64,000 bases of DNA from Sphingomonas sp. CCH21-G11 (GTDB lineage: Bacteria > Pseudomonadota > Alphaproteobacteria > Sphingomonadales > Sphingomonadaceae), in contig NZ_LSHX01000052.1 of assembly GCF_001555965.1 (NCBI RefSeq), forward strand, positions 1 to 64,000, written 5' to 3'. The position numbers and the translations under genes are program-made. The notes beneath the pieces were generated by a model. That model did no database searches and was not told where the DNA came from. It saw only the letters and a list, made by a program, of their open reading frames with translations. Positions 54,054-64,000 of the stretch are shown here, in pieces (positions within the stretch are counted from its first letter, which is position 1; every line of letters starts with the position of its first letter).

Positions 54054-56561
54054 TCAGAAATCGAAATCTGTACTGATCCCGCGCTTCAACAGCAGCGGCT
54101 GCGAAGCGTGATCTTCGAAATGGCTGGTCTTGCCGATGCGCGTTCGCAGCTTCAGGAAGACTGTCTGATTATTATAGGCGTCTGCCGCCTTGGACAGCAG
54201 GAAGCTCCGCGACAGCTCGCGCTCGCGCGGGTTCTCAGACGTGAAATCGAATTCCAACTCGGCTTCGTCTGAGATGAGTGTTTTATCGTCGGCAAAGATG
54301 GCTGCATGCACCTGCCGGGGCTGCTGCTTGTCGGTCACTGGCTCCGCCTGATAGAAGGTGACCTGGATCTGGCCCGTGGTGATCTGAGCACGGGGTGGCG
54401 GAATGATCTGCACCGAAACCTGTCCGACATCCTCCTTGCGCTGCTTGCCGACACGCAGGACCGGCAGGACGATCTCCTGCAGGCTCGCCCCGCCATGGAC
54501 AAAGCGGCTGCCCGATCCCTTGACGCGCAGGCGGTTGATCGAGTTTGGAATCAGGATGTCCTGACCACCCTCCAGGCCAAGCTGTGCGGCAGAGAACTTC
54601 TTCATGCCGCCACTGCTGTTAAGGCCTCGGCCGATCACGAAGCGGCGGTTGCGTGTAACGATCTCGCCTTCCGGCTCGCTCAGCGCGAAGCCGCTCTCTT
54701 CCAGAGCCTTGTGTTGCCACAAGAAGCCGTGATCGGCGGTGATCAGGATGTTCGAGAAGTTGGCCGAGGTCAGCTTCCGCACCAGCTTCACCAGATCCTC
54801 GATGGCAGTCTCTGCCGCAGCGGGGACATTTTCCTCCGTGGCGAGCTTGTCGCCAATTGCGTCGATCTGGTTGTGATACAGATAGAGGACATCATGATCC
54901 CGGAAGAGGTCTTTACCCTCCGATGATCCCAGATTCATGAAATCCTTCGCCGCGAGAACCTTTACCCGGTCTCCAGTCCGGCCCGCAGCAAGAGCCTTTT
55001 CACGAGCGGCGGCCCCCATGGTGCTTTCACCGTTCAGCAGCACCAGATCATTGTCGTCGCGGATCGCCAGTTGCCGGTGCGGCAACAGCGCCGCCATGCC
55101 AAGCTGCGTGTAGCTCGGCAAAACCCCGATCATTGGCTTCAGTTCAGCATCGAACCGATTGAGCTTGCGGATCTCGCGTAGCGCCTCTTCGGCCACCTCA
55201 TAGCGCAGCGCATCCGAGATGATGACGACGACCTTCTGATCCTTGCGCCGGTATTCAGCGGCCTGTTCCCGATAGAAATCCACCTGACGCGGAAAGCCTG
55301 GGACCGCCCAGTCCGTCAGGCGGGCAACCTCATCCTGCCAGGCATCGTTCAGCTTGAGCACGAAATTCGTAGTGTAACGGTTCTCAACCGCCTCATAGAG
55401 CGCGGACAGCAGCCCCGACTGACCGCTTTTCTGCATGTGATAGATGAACTTGCGATAGAGCTGGTCCAGTCGAAACCAGCTTGCGGAATAGCGCTTCACA
55501 CCATCGGACAGGCTGGTCATCGTCAGATCAGCCTCGGCCAGCGCCTGCTGAAACTCGGTCGCATAGCCAATGGCCTGATAGACATCCGCGTAACGGCTAT
55601 ACCAATGGCTCTGGCGGCGATCGCGCACCCATTTCAGCACATCTGTCGCCGACAGGCTCTGCCGGGCAAGCCCCTCAACGATGGCGACAACGATCCTCCG
55701 ATCCACTTCCTCGAAGTGATCATGCGGCATCAGGCTACGGAAATCGCGGGAAGCCAGATCGTCCCTGATCTTCAGCACGTCCTGATAATCGCCCGACAGC
55801 TTCTCGAACGCCTCACCCCACCGGCGCGAGGCGCTCCAGCGGCGGAACATCAACGCGGCATCAGGATTCAGGCGGGCAGCCTCTCCCATGGCCCGCGCCC
55901 AGGCGCTGGAAAACAGCGTGATGGCGAAATCCTGAAAATCCGGCGCATCCGCCGCATAGCCATAACGCGCTGTCACTTCCTTCCAGAAGAACTCTGACAG
56001 CCCGACACGATCCACCAGCTTCAGCGCGTCATCACGGCCTTCAGCCAGTTCGGCCAGCAACGCCTCGATCACCGTATCGAGATCGCCATCCGCACCGACG
56101 CAGACCGCCAGCATCTTGCGGCGGACATCGTTGGCGCTTTGCGATGGCCGCTCGCGCTCGATCGCGCGAAGCGCTTCCAGCCGCTTGCCGGAACGGTAAA
56201 ATTCGGCGTGATCGCGCACGGCGGCTTCATACTTCGCCGGAATGCCGAGATCAGCCACCCAGATCGCCGCCTGATCGGCGCGGAACACGGCGCTGGCCAG
56301 TTGCACATCCAGCAGCCAATTCTCAGGCATCGGCGGCTCGGGGCCGTCCTTATAGAGCAGGAACCGTGCCTTCGGCTCCTGCCGCAGCATGCGGTATTTC
56401 AGGCCGAATTCGTTGTTGGTGATCTCCACCTTGCTGACGCCGGGCAGATCAACCGCATCGAATGCCTCGCGCAGATCGCGGGCGACGTCATACCAGAAGA
56501 CGATGCGATGTCCCTGATCTTCATAGAGCCGCATCAGGCCGGCGGTGATGCGGTCAGTCAT
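54054..56561 (-). CDS. pglZ: BREX-1 phosphatase-fold protein PglZ (type A)
   Basis: An 835-residue PglZ. The N-terminal part (FWYDVARDLREAFD, NEFGLKYRMLR, RFLLYKDGP) is the BREX-1 PglZ-A signature. The C-terminal alkaline-phosphatase-superfamily domain has metal-site motifs VVVIISDALRYEVAEE (~445) and ILITADHGFLWQH (~605). PglZ is the hallmark core protein of all BREX types; its enzymatic target is not settled. The start overlaps the pglX stop by eight bases. Confidence 0.95.
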   Translation of the reverse strand: MTDRITAGLMRLYEDQGHRIVFWYDVARDLREAFDAVDLPGVSKVEITNNEFGLKYRMLRQEPKARFLLYKDGPEPPMPENWLLDVQLASAVFRADQAAIWVADLGIPAKYEAAVRDHAEFYRSGKRLEALRAIERERPSQSANDVRRKMLAVCVGADGDLDTVIEALLAELAEGRDDALKLVDRVGLSEFFWKEVTARYGYAADAPDFQDFAITLFSSAWARAMGEAARLNPDAALMFRRWSASRRWGEAFEKLSGDYQDVLKIRDDLASRDFRSLMPHDHFEEVDRRIVVAIVEGLARQSLSATDVLKWVRDRRQSHWYSRYADVYQAIGYATEFQQALAEADLTMTSLSDGVKRYSASWFRLDQLYRKFIYHMQKSGQSGLLSALYEAVENRYTTNFVLKLNDAWQDEVARLTDWAVPGFPRQVDFYREQAAEYRRKDQKVVVIISDALRYEVAEEALREIRKLNRFDAELKPMIGVLPSYTQLGMAALLPHRQLAIRDDNDLVLLNGESTMGAAAREKALAAGRTGDRVKVLAAKDFMNLGSSEGKDLFRDHDVLYLYHNQIDAIGDKLATEENVPAAAETAIEDLVKLVRKLTSANFSNILITADHGFLWQHKALEESGFALSEPEGEIVTRNRRFVIGRGLNSSGGMKKFSAAQLGLEGGQDILIPNSINRLRVKGSGSRFVHGGASLQEIVLPVLRVGKQRKEDVGQVSVQIIPPPRAQITTGQIQVTFYQAEPVTDKQQPRQVHAAIFADDKTLISDEAELEFDFTSENPRERELSRSFLLSKAADAYNNQTVFLKLRTRIGKTSHFEDHASQPLLLKRGISTDFDF

Positions 56562-59500
56562 CCGCAGCCTCCAGCCCCTTGATCGGCTTCAGCGCACCGG
56601 CGAACAGCGGATAGTTGCGCTTCACCCCGTCATCGAGATCGATGGCAATCTTCTGCTGCGCCATCGGATAGACGACTTCGCGTTCCCACTCGGTCAGCTC
56701 GGCAATCTGTTTGATGACTGTAGCCGTTTCCTTCTGCGCCTTTGTTTGCTGAGCGGGCGTAGCTGCAGGATCGACGGCCAGCTTTTCCAGCCGTGTGCGC
56801 TCCACCTCCAGCTTATGGATGAATTCGCGCACATACTGGTTCAGAACGACCGAGACGGTGTCTGGCCGGTAGCGGTGCATATAGATCAGCGCATTAAAGG
56901 TGCCCTTGGGGCTAGAGAACATCCAGTAGATCGGGCGCTTCTTGTAGCGGCGGACATGATAGTCGAAGAAGTCCCTGTTGAACCACTTGCGCAGATCCTT
57001 GCCGAGGGCGGTTTCGATGAAGGCGAGGTTTTCCCGGAACTTAGCCTCGCCAAAGGTGACGCGCAGGAAGTCGCGGGCGCGGGTGACGATGTCATCGGCG
57101 AACCAGTCAGCATCCAGCACCGGGATGACATTGTCGCGGTCGGGCGCGAATGTCGGCTCTGGCACCCGGGCGAGATAATCCTCGATCCCTTCGCCCTGAT
57201 TGGCGAGAATCAGGCCGGGCGCGTCGAGGCTGTAGCGCCCGAACATGCAGCCCACAGCATAGTGGAGGAATTCGGCCACCGTATCCTCGCGCAGCCGCGC
57301 CTCGCGGTCCTCTTCCGAACCCTTCACGCCATAACGATAGGCCGGGTTGCAGGTGAGCGTGATCTCCTCGATCGGCACTCCGGGTGTGAGTTCGTCAGCC
57401 AGGCCATAAGCGTCGATGAAAATGCGGTTGTTCTCTTCCTCCAGCCGCTGCATCTCATCCGTCATGCCCTGCCAATGAGTGCGGAGATTGGCATAGGTAT
57501 CCGCCAGCGACTCAGCACGATGTTCGAACGAGAGCACGGGGAGCGTGGTGAAGTCCCAGGAGGTTTCGTAAGCGTCCCAGTCGGATCTGGCGATGCTGAC
57601 AAGCCTCTCAGTTGGAGCTCTCAGCTGCTGTTGCAATACAGATGCAAAACTCGCTGGCAGCTTTGAAATATCGCCGGGCTGATAATTCAACGTTGGTGAA
57701 ATCAGAGGGAAAACCTCCGTCATCACACACGAATTAATAAAGGCCATCACAGCGTTAAACGAATACCCATCCTTTGTAAAAAGTGAGGAACCCGCATTAT
57801 CGAATAGCGAAAATGAACTCCCACGCGCAGACGTTTTTCCGCTCGTTAAAGCATTCCAGGTGACGCCACTCTTAAATATGAAATCTAGATTATAGTTATG
57901 CGACCGGACTTTTCCGGTGCTTTCATCCTTGAAATTCTGAATTCGCTGACCATCGCCCTCCCAGTCAACGAAGAAATCACAATTCCCAGCCCACTTTCTG
58001 AACTCCCCACCTTTTTGATATGGGAACCAGCGAGCGCCGCTTTGAGCCGCCTCATCACGGTTAGCAGCCACTCGGTATGATTTCTCGAAAGACACTTCCG
58101 ACCACAGGCGCAAAAACTGATTATTGTCTGCTGTTGCCATTCCCAATCGGGTAAAAGCTGCCTCTCCAAGGAGCCCCTTAACAAAAAGTCCCCTCAAGTT
58201 ATTGCTAGCCGAATATGCAATGGGGCTGCCCGGTATTTTCTCGAAATCCTCTGCCGAGGCACGATAGAGCCTGCCACAGTTCGGATTCTGAATGGCTTCT
58301 TTAAGCTGCGCCTCTTTTTCAGCCTCGGAACTTCCATCTACAAGACGGATGAACGTGCCTTCGTGATTCAAGCTATGGGCATTCTCGATCACGAACGCAG
58401 TGGTGGAAACCACCGCCCCGCCGATGCTGTCAAAAGCCCGTTCTCCCAAATGCGCCATGGACAGGATCATGGCATCCGACAGCAACTTCACACGTAGCTT
58501 TTCATAGGATGACAGGAACATCCACGACTGCATGTTTATCATCGCCATCAGGCCGTGCTTGGCGCAAAGCCCAAGCGCTCGCTCCATGAACACAGCGAAA
58601 AGATCGGATTTGCTGTCTGGATAGCTAGCCTTGACGAAGTCGCCCAGTTTTCCGTTCATACCTTTGCCGCCCATATAAGGTGGGTTGGCGACGGCGACGT
58701 GATACTTGGACGACAGCGCCTCGGCCATTCGCAGCACGGCCACAACGCGCTTCTGCACCTCCGTCAACAGCAAGTCAGAGCCAAAATCCCGCACCTCCAC
58801 CACCCGCAGCGTCTCGGCCGGATCACGCAGTTTCGGCACAATCAGCGAGCCAAAGTTCTTCGCCTGCTCGAACTGCCCCAGCGTCTCGCGCAGCTCATCA
58901 GTGAACAGATCCTTGCCCACCACAGCGGCAACATCCTGCATCTCGGCAGGCGTGAAGCGCACATCCTGCAGCACGACGATGTCGGGCTTCGCCTCCATCC
59001 GCAGGAACCGCCGCCGCCCCAGCCTTGCCGCCGCCTTCATCGACAGCGCGAAGGCCGCCAGCGCCCCGGCGCGGTCGTCAATCTCGATGCCGGTCAGGTT
59101 ATGCTTCAGGATCAGGCCGGGGATCTCGGCCGCGTCATGGCCTTCCTCGGCATAGATTTCATAGAGCAGGTCAAACGCATAGGTCAGCATATGGCCCGAG
59201 CCACAGGCCGGATCGCAGATGCGGATATCCTCGGGCCGGGTAATCCGCAGAAAATTCGTCTCCGGCTCTTCCGGCGCGATGTAATAGTCCATCTTCGCCG
59301 CCAGCTTCGATTGCGGACGGTTCAGTAGCCACAGCCGCCCAAGCGAGTTTTCCACCAGGTAGCGGACAATCCAGTGCGGGGTGAACAGCTGTGTTGCGGC
59401 GGGGATATTCTCCGCAGTGATCTTCTGGTTCTTTTTCAGGCCGGCAAAAACCTGATCCTTCTTCTCGCTGATATAGAACTGGTACAGCCAGCCGATGATC

Positions 59501-60084
59501 TCAACATCCTGACAGGCATCTTCGGTCATCACCTCGCGCAGGCGGGCAAGGATACTGTCCGGCGACAGAAGATCGTCGGGTATCAGTAGTTCGGTATAAT
59601 CCTCGGCCCGGTCGAGCATATCGGCGCGCTCGAACATATAGGGCATCGCGCCGTGCCATTCGTTGCAGGCATGGATCAGCAGCAGTCGATAGGCCTCCGC
59701 CTGCCCATCATGGGCGGGGCGGGTGCCGTTCAGATATTCGGCGATCTCTGGCCGGGCGCGATCCGGCAGGTTACCAGCCATCGCCTCGGCCAGAATCTCG
59801 GGCCGGGTAGCGCCGTCTGCGGGCGACACCACGCGCGGGTTGGTCAGGCCCGTGACATCCATGAAGCGCAACGCGGTGAAGCGGTTGAACCATGTATAGG
59901 CCGCATGCTCGATCACCTGGGCGCGGTTGCTGTTGGCGGCGACCTCCAGCTTCGCAATCGCTTTGGGATGCTCGCGGCGAGCCGCTGCGCCTTCGGCCAG
60001 CACCATGTCCAGCCGGGCAGTGACCTGATCGATCAGCAGGTTGCGCGCGCTTTGCGCAAATTTCTTCAGGGCGTTGGTATCCAT
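56554..60084 (-). CDS. pglX: BREX-1 adenine-specific DNA methyltransferase PglX
   Basis: A 1,176-residue PglX. SAM motif ICDPACGSGHMLTYAF (~290) and catalytic NPPYMGGKG (~465) are intact. It methylates adenine in a 5-7 bp asymmetric site to mark host DNA and sets BREX specificity. The stretch ~57.6-58.5 kb (residues ~530-830, the target-recognition region) is much more AT-rich than the flanking parts of the same gene, a sign of domain exchange. The start overlaps the brxC stop (TGATG). No phase-variable tract is visible. Confidence 0.95.
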   Translation of the reverse strand: MDTNALKKFAQSARNLLIDQVTARLDMVLAEGAAARREHPKAIAKLEVAANSNRAQVIEHAAYTWFNRFTALRFMDVTGLTNPRVVSPADGATRPEILAEAMAGNLPDRARPEIAEYLNGTRPAHDGQAEAYRLLLIHACNEWHGAMPYMFERADMLDRAEDYTELLIPDDLLSPDSILARLREVMTEDACQDVEIIGWLYQFYISEKKDQVFAGLKKNQKITAENIPAATQLFTPHWIVRYLVENSLGRLWLLNRPQSKLAAKMDYYIAPEEPETNFLRITRPEDIRICDPACGSGHMLTYAFDLLYEIYAEEGHDAAEIPGLILKHNLTGIEIDDRAGALAAFALSMKAAARLGRRRFLRMEAKPDIVVLQDVRFTPAEMQDVAAVVGKDLFTDELRETLGQFEQAKNFGSLIVPKLRDPAETLRVVEVRDFGSDLLLTEVQKRVVAVLRMAEALSSKYHVAVANPPYMGGKGMNGKLGDFVKASYPDSKSDLFAVFMERALGLCAKHGLMAMINMQSWMFLSSYEKLRVKLLSDAMILSMAHLGERAFDSIGGAVVSTTAFVIENAHSLNHEGTFIRLVDGSSEAEKEAQLKEAIQNPNCGRLYRASAEDFEKIPGSPIAYSASNNLRGLFVKGLLGEAAFTRLGMATADNNQFLRLWSEVSFEKSYRVAANRDEAAQSGARWFPYQKGGEFRKWAGNCDFFVDWEGDGQRIQNFKDESTGKVRSHNYNLDFIFKSGVTWNALTSGKTSARGSSFSLFDNAGSSLFTKDGYSFNAVMAFINSCVMTEVFPLISPTLNYQPGDISKLPASFASVLQQQLRAPTERLVSIARSDWDAYETSWDFTTLPVLSFEHRAESLADTYANLRTHWQGMTDEMQRLEEENNRIFIDAYGLADELTPGVPIEEITLTCNPAYRYGVKGSEEDREARLREDTVAEFLHYAVGCMFGRYSLDAPGLILANQGEGIEDYLARVPEPTFAPDRDNVIPVLDADWFADDIVTRARDFLRVTFGEAKFRENLAFIETALGKDLRKWFNRDFFDYHVRRYKKRPIYWMFSSPKGTFNALIYMHRYRPDTVSVVLNQYVREFIHKLEVERTRLEKLAVDPAATPAQQTKAQKETATVIKQIAELTEWEREVVYPMAQQKIAIDLDDGVKRNYPLFAGALKPIKGLEAADD

Positions 60085-63000
60085 CAGACAATCACTTTCT
60101 TGCCCGCGCCGATCTCGGCCAGCAGAGTCTTTTTCATCTCGTCGAGGTAGCGGGTCACATCGTCCGCATCTTCGAGATAGGTTTTCGCGAAGGGGACGAT
60201 GATCGACTGCGCCTTGATGTATTGGGGCTTGGCCGGTGCCGGTGGCACATATGGTTTAGCCGGAGCTTCAGCCACGCCACCGGAAGGTTCGGGCTGGGGC
60301 GCGGGCGTCGGTGTTGGTGCAGGTGTCAGCTCCGCAATGCGCGTCAGCGTGTCAGCCAGAAGATTGGAACGCACCTCGGTCACCAGATTGCGCAAGGCCG
60401 GGATCAGGCTCTGTGCGGCAAGGCCCGATTTCCGCGCAGCAAGCTCTTCGCGGATGCGCGCCTGCTGTTCGGGCGGCAGTGCGCCAAACTCCGAAGTCTG
60501 GGCGACTTTTCCGGCAACCTCGTCAATCGCTGTGATGACAGCGGTGCGCTCAGCCAGAACAGTTTGCTCGATACGCTCCTTCAGGGCGTAGAAATCCGTC
60601 TTCAGTTCCTGAATTGCGGTGCCCTTGTAGCACTGCGGATCCTCAAGAACCTGACGCAGTTTGTCGGCGGCAGCACCTTCGGAATAGCCAAGGTTCTGAT
60701 CCTGCTTGGTCAGGAAAGAACGCACCTCATCGTAGATGCCTTTTTGTGGTCCGCGCATGAAGCTGCGGACTTTGTCGAAGACATCCTCTTTTGCATCAAG
60801 AAGCTGGTCTTCCTGCCCGATCGGGCCGGTGATGAACCAGGTCGCCGACTGGTCGCGCATCCCATCCAGCATGGTGCGCAGGGGATCGAGGGCGGCGGCA
60901 AAGGGATAGGCTGCAATGGCGCGACTCTCCTGCTCGACATCGCCGAGCAGCTTGCGCAGTTGCGTCTGCCACTCCGCACCCAAACTGCGCGCGTCATTGC
61001 CAGAGGCTGGAAGATCGAACAGCTCCTGAAACAGTTCGCGCGATTTGCGGATCTGGGCAGCAGTGAACTCGATCTGCGGGGAAAGCAGAATGTTGCCAAG
61101 GGCATGGCTGTTGCGCAGCCCCTGCACCAGCGCATCCCCTTCCAGCAAAGCACTGTCGGCCCGAGCCTCAAGCTTGCCGCGCGCGACAAGGCTCGCGGTC
61201 AGGCAGAGAACCGCGATGGCGGGCCAGCCATAAGGTTTTGCTCCGAACTTCTCGACCAAAGCTTTGACCGAGACCCGCGTCCCAAGGCGCATCTGAGCCT
61301 GAGCATGATTCAGCACGTCCTGCTCGGCTTCGGTCAGACCGCTGCCTTCGCCGCCAAAAAGCCCGCCATCAACGCGTCCGGCTCGTCCAAGATCTGCTTC
61401 GGTGTAAGTGGCGCCGCGCAGGACAGGCAGGCTGGTATAGACCTTGTCCACCAAGACCTGGAAACCTTTGACCAGCCGATCCTGCGGATCTTCGCCACCG
61501 ATCTCCAGCTCGGCACCGCGCACGAAGAGCCGAGCATCCGCGATAAGGCCGCGTAGCCGCTGCACCAGTTCCTTTTCGCGCCGTGTATTCTGGTCACGCT
61601 TTTCCGCAATGATACGATCACGACCGGGTTGGGCATCCCCGCTGGTGACCTGACGCGCAAATTTTACGGTCTGGAGCCAGAGGACGAGATCGCGCGTAAA
61701 ACGCACATCACGCCCGAGTAGGACAATCATCTCATCGCTTGCCATGCTGTTCGAACGAACCACATCCGGTGCGTCGGAATCGTCGCTGAACGGCGAGATG
61801 ATATTGACGGAAAGCTCATGTTCCCGGTTCAGGCTGTGGCCGTCAAGCTTGCGGGTGAAAGCGTAATCGACACCCGTGCCGGCATGCTTGATCTTGCCGT
61901 GACGGAGGATCGCGCCGAACGCCAGTTCATCTAGCTGCCGTTCTATCTCGGCGGGATCGACGACGATTGCCTTGATCTCGGCCTCGACGTCCTTTTCCTC
62001 ATTGGTGAGGAATTCATAGACCTCGCCGTTGCGCTGGATCAGCGTCTGACGCTCCAGAAGCGACGAGGCCTCCTCGATATTGCGGCGCTGCTCGGTCTGG
62101 TTCGCCTCGAACCGGGACAACAGGAGGATCGATATGTTGCGGGCAGTCGGTTTGAATTCCTTGACGTATTTGACAAGGAACAACACCTTCAGCACCCGCA
62201 CGGCAAAATCATCGCCAAGGTTCTTTTCAGCCAGTTGGATTGACTGCTGAACCGATGATTTCAGGGCGGTGCGAATCCCCTCAAACATCAGGTCAAAGGT
62301 CGCCAGCCCCCCAACCGGCGTGTCGGCCAGCTTTTTGGCCACCTCCTGAAACACCCCCAGCATAGAGCGTTCGCCGACCGAGCTGTGCTTGCCCTCAAAC
62401 GCGTTATGTTGCGAGAGGCCCATGATCGCGCGCTGGAACAGGTCATACTGGTAGTTCGGGAACGGGTAGCTCGCGACGAACTGGTCTTTTCCGGAGAAGT
62501 TCCTGAACTTGAAGGAATTATCTCCAAAATCGAACAGAGTGCGCAGGTTGTTTTCCTCAGCATCATAAAGATTGCCAAGGGTGATCTGACCAGCCTCGGT
62601 CTTGGCCAGCAGACGGCGCTGGATGACTTCGGCCACATCCTGAGAGTTCAGCGGCATCCGGTTGGCAAAGCGCGCCTGGATTTTCGAGAAGTCATTCTCC
62701 TGCTGCGCCGTCAGATCCCCGATGACCGAACCCATGTCCTGCTGGGCGGTGACAACAATCCAGGCCTGCCCCTTGCATTTCGTGTTCAGGCTTTCGGCAA
62801 TGGTCTGCAGGTTCGTCATGAGCTTGACGTTGTCGGCGATATACTGCCCCACCTCATCGACGAAGAAATTCAGCCGGAACTTCGGCCCCTGCGCATCGAT
62901 CCACGACTTCACCATATTGGCGAAATCCTCGATCGAAACCTTCGTATCCTTACGATACTGGCCAAGAATATCCTTGACCTCATCGCCCGTGACCTCGTCA

Positions 63001-63623
63001 AAGGCGGCGGCAATGTGCTTGCCTTCCATCAGAGCCTGTTCGCGCCCGCGCTCCCAAGGCTTTCCGGAAGACTGCGCAAAGGCCGCCTTGAAGGCATCGA
63101 GCTTGCCTCGACTGTCCAGATCACGCTCGAACTGCGCGATATGCGGGAGCTTGCCATAGTAGCCGCACATCTCGTCAAAGACCTTCTGGAAGACGGCGAG
63201 AAGCGCATCGACATCCGCCTTCGAGATCACATCCGCCTTCTGGTCGATATTGAACAAGACCGACCGGGATGGAATCGACACTGCCTTGCGCAAAGCCCCC
63301 GCCAGCATCGGGTTTCCCGCAAGCTTCCGCTCAAAGATTTCGACGGCACGCTGCCCTTCGACCTCGTCATTCTCCAGCAGAAGGGCGAGCATCTTCAGCA
63401 GGTGAGACTTACCTGACCCGAAGAAGCCAGAAATCCACACGCCGTTCGCGGTATCATAATTGTTGTAGGCGTCGAGGAATTGCTCCAGCCGAGCGCCGAT
63501 CTCATTGGTGATGACATATTCATCGAGCTCGGTCAGGAGGCTGGCCTTGTCGTCAGCCTTGATCACCCCATCGATCGAACGGTCGACCGGCTTGGCAAAG
63601 ATATCACGCAGAAAAGTAGCCAT
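60084..63623 (-). CDS. brxC: BREX-1 ATPase BrxC (PglY-like)
   Basis: A 1,179-residue P-loop ATPase. N-terminal IFAKPVDRSIDGVIKADD, Walker A SGFFGSGKSHLLKML (~66) and Walker B NFFVDEVGQYIADN (~250) define BrxC. A Pro/Thr/Ala-rich linker (~1,100-1,140) precedes a short conserved end (AKTYLEDADDVTRYLDEM). BrxC is required for both methylation and exclusion in BREX type 1. It begins three bases after the brxB stop. Confidence 0.95.
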   Translation of the reverse strand: MATFLRDIFAKPVDRSIDGVIKADDKASLLTELDEYVITNEIGARLEQFLDAYNNYDTANGVWISGFFGSGKSHLLKMLALLLENDEVEGQRAVEIFERKLAGNPMLAGALRKAVSIPSRSVLFNIDQKADVISKADVDALLAVFQKVFDEMCGYYGKLPHIAQFERDLDSRGKLDAFKAAFAQSSGKPWERGREQALMEGKHIAAAFDEVTGDEVKDILGQYRKDTKVSIEDFANMVKSWIDAQGPKFRLNFFVDEVGQYIADNVKLMTNLQTIAESLNTKCKGQAWIVVTAQQDMGSVIGDLTAQQENDFSKIQARFANRMPLNSQDVAEVIQRRLLAKTEAGQITLGNLYDAEENNLRTLFDFGDNSFKFRNFSGKDQFVASYPFPNYQYDLFQRAIMGLSQHNAFEGKHSSVGERSMLGVFQEVAKKLADTPVGGLATFDLMFEGIRTALKSSVQQSIQLAEKNLGDDFAVRVLKVLFLVKYVKEFKPTARNISILLLSRFEANQTEQRRNIEEASSLLERQTLIQRNGEVYEFLTNEEKDVEAEIKAIVVDPAEIERQLDELAFGAILRHGKIKHAGTGVDYAFTRKLDGHSLNREHELSVNIISPFSDDSDAPDVVRSNSMASDEMIVLLGRDVRFTRDLVLWLQTVKFARQVTSGDAQPGRDRIIAEKRDQNTRREKELVQRLRGLIADARLFVRGAELEIGGEDPQDRLVKGFQVLVDKVYTSLPVLRGATYTEADLGRAGRVDGGLFGGEGSGLTEAEQDVLNHAQAQMRLGTRVSVKALVEKFGAKPYGWPAIAVLCLTASLVARGKLEARADSALLEGDALVQGLRNSHALGNILLSPQIEFTAAQIRKSRELFQELFDLPASGNDARSLGAEWQTQLRKLLGDVEQESRAIAAYPFAAALDPLRTMLDGMRDQSATWFITGPIGQEDQLLDAKEDVFDKVRSFMRGPQKGIYDEVRSFLTKQDQNLGYSEGAAADKLRQVLEDPQCYKGTAIQELKTDFYALKERIEQTVLAERTAVITAIDEVAGKVAQTSEFGALPPEQQARIREELAARKSGLAAQSLIPALRNLVTEVRSNLLADTLTRIAELTPAPTPTPAPQPEPSGGVAEAPAKPYVPPAPAKPQYIKAQSIIVPFAKTYLEDADDVTRYLDEMKKTLLAEIGAGKKVIV

Positions 63624-63626
63624 CGG

Positions 63627-64000
63627 TCAGACCTCGTAATTCATGATATTGAACGCGCGGTAGTATTTGTCGTCATGGAGTAAGCCGAACAATTCCAGCG
63701 ATGCTCCTGTCGCCAGCGCGTGCGTGTATTTTCCCGGAAAGAACATGACCGTCGGGCGATCTTTCGCGGTGCTTTGCAGGTTGTTGAGTACGTTGTGCGA
63801 CCGCAGGTAGGGGTAAACCTCGCCTACGCCTGACAGGAAGATCACGTCGTGCGGGACTTCTTCGATGTGCCGCGCAATCTTTGGAATGAGGTGTGCCTGC
63901 GGGTCCAGAACCCCCTGCAACAGTTCCTTGAGCTCCGCCTTTTCCGTTTCGGCTTCAACCTCAAGGATCTGCTCGAAGATACCCCGGTCTTCGAGGATCC
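63627..64000 (-). CDS. brxB: BREX protein BrxB (DUF1788), cut by window edge
   Basis: The C-terminal 123 residues of BrxB run to the end of the window without a start: DRGIFEQILEVEAE, then HDVIFLSGVGEVYPYLRSH, VMFFPGKY and FNIMNYEV. BrxB is an essential small BREX type 1 protein of unknown biochemistry. Its position before brxC is canonical. brxA, which normally precedes it, would lie outside the window. Confidence 0.9.
   Translation of the reverse strand, partial: ILEDRGIFEQILEVEAETEKAELKELLQGVLDPQAHLIPKIARHIEEVPHDVIFLSGVGEVYPYLRSHNVLNNLQSTAKDRPTVMFFPGKYTHALATGASLELFGLLHDDKYYRAFNIMNYEV

Noticed and set aside
1..64000. CRISPR array or rRNA operon
   Set aside because: No regularly spaced short repeats and no rRNA-like sequence were seen anywhere in the window.
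40535..64000. Integrase or transposase driving the BREX island
   Set aside because: None is visible in this part; if present it lies beyond 64000. The integrase scrap at 6.5 kb belongs to a different, degraded element 34 kb away.

Overview
The window is high-GC alphaproteobacterial DNA. Its gene content and codon use point to the Sphingomonadaceae (Sphingomonas-like): a RadC-like plus MarR-like pair, a large NAD-glutamate dehydrogenase, CobS/CobT, a J-domain protein next to BolA, and an alphaproteobacterial LysR-dgcN-dgcA locus. This is inferred from protein resemblance by eye; no database search was run.

Region 1 (1-6.8 kb) is a decayed accessory segment beside a tRNA-Thr(CGU) gene at 6773-6848. 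It holds a 5'-damaged radC-like gene, a MarR-like regulator, a deaminase-fold toxin-like ORF, an RHS-repeat scrap, the tail of a nuclease-type toxin overlapping a probable immunity gene, IS481- and IS256-type remnants, a secreted S9 serine peptidase, and a hybrid ORF joining the arm-binding domain of a tyrosine integrase to the ATPase domain of a bacteriocin-type ABC exporter. An 85-bp ABC-exporter segment is present twice, 2,880 bp apart.

Region 2 (7-24.4 kb) is mostly chromosomal backbone: a PAS protein, NAD-GDH, a lipoprotein, and the cobS-cobT locus with its J-domain and BolA neighbours. Two insertions interrupt it: a VapBC-type toxin-antitoxin pair between cobS and cobT, and a small HxlR-GST-DUF1428-VOC-SRPBCC cassette between the J-domain gene and cobS.

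Region 3 (24.4-40.2 kb) has pirin, an epoxide-hydrolase-like protein, DUF523, then a coherent D-glutamate/peptidoglycan-salvage neighbourhood: LysR, DgcN, DgcA, a DAACS symporter, an S13 DacB-like carboxypeptidase, two serine beta-lactamase-family proteins and AmpG. An MFS transporter, a periplasmic cupin, a patatin phospholipase and a DUF302 protein follow. A strong bidirectional terminator at 40.3 kb closes the backbone.

Region 4 (40.5-64 kb, all minus strand, visibly lower GC) is a defence island. In transcription order it reads brxB (cut by the window edge), brxC, pglX, pglZ, brxL, which are BREX type 1 components. It continues, after 124 bp, into a tightly overlapping five-gene module: an AddB-like nuclease, an AddA-like helicase-nuclease, an unrecognised 404-residue protein, a TDP1/PLD-like protein and a SNF2-type helicase. 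Every internal junction of this module is a 1-4 nt start/stop overlap. The five-gene helicase-nuclease-phosphodiesterase module coupled to BREX is the best candidate here for an undescribed system.
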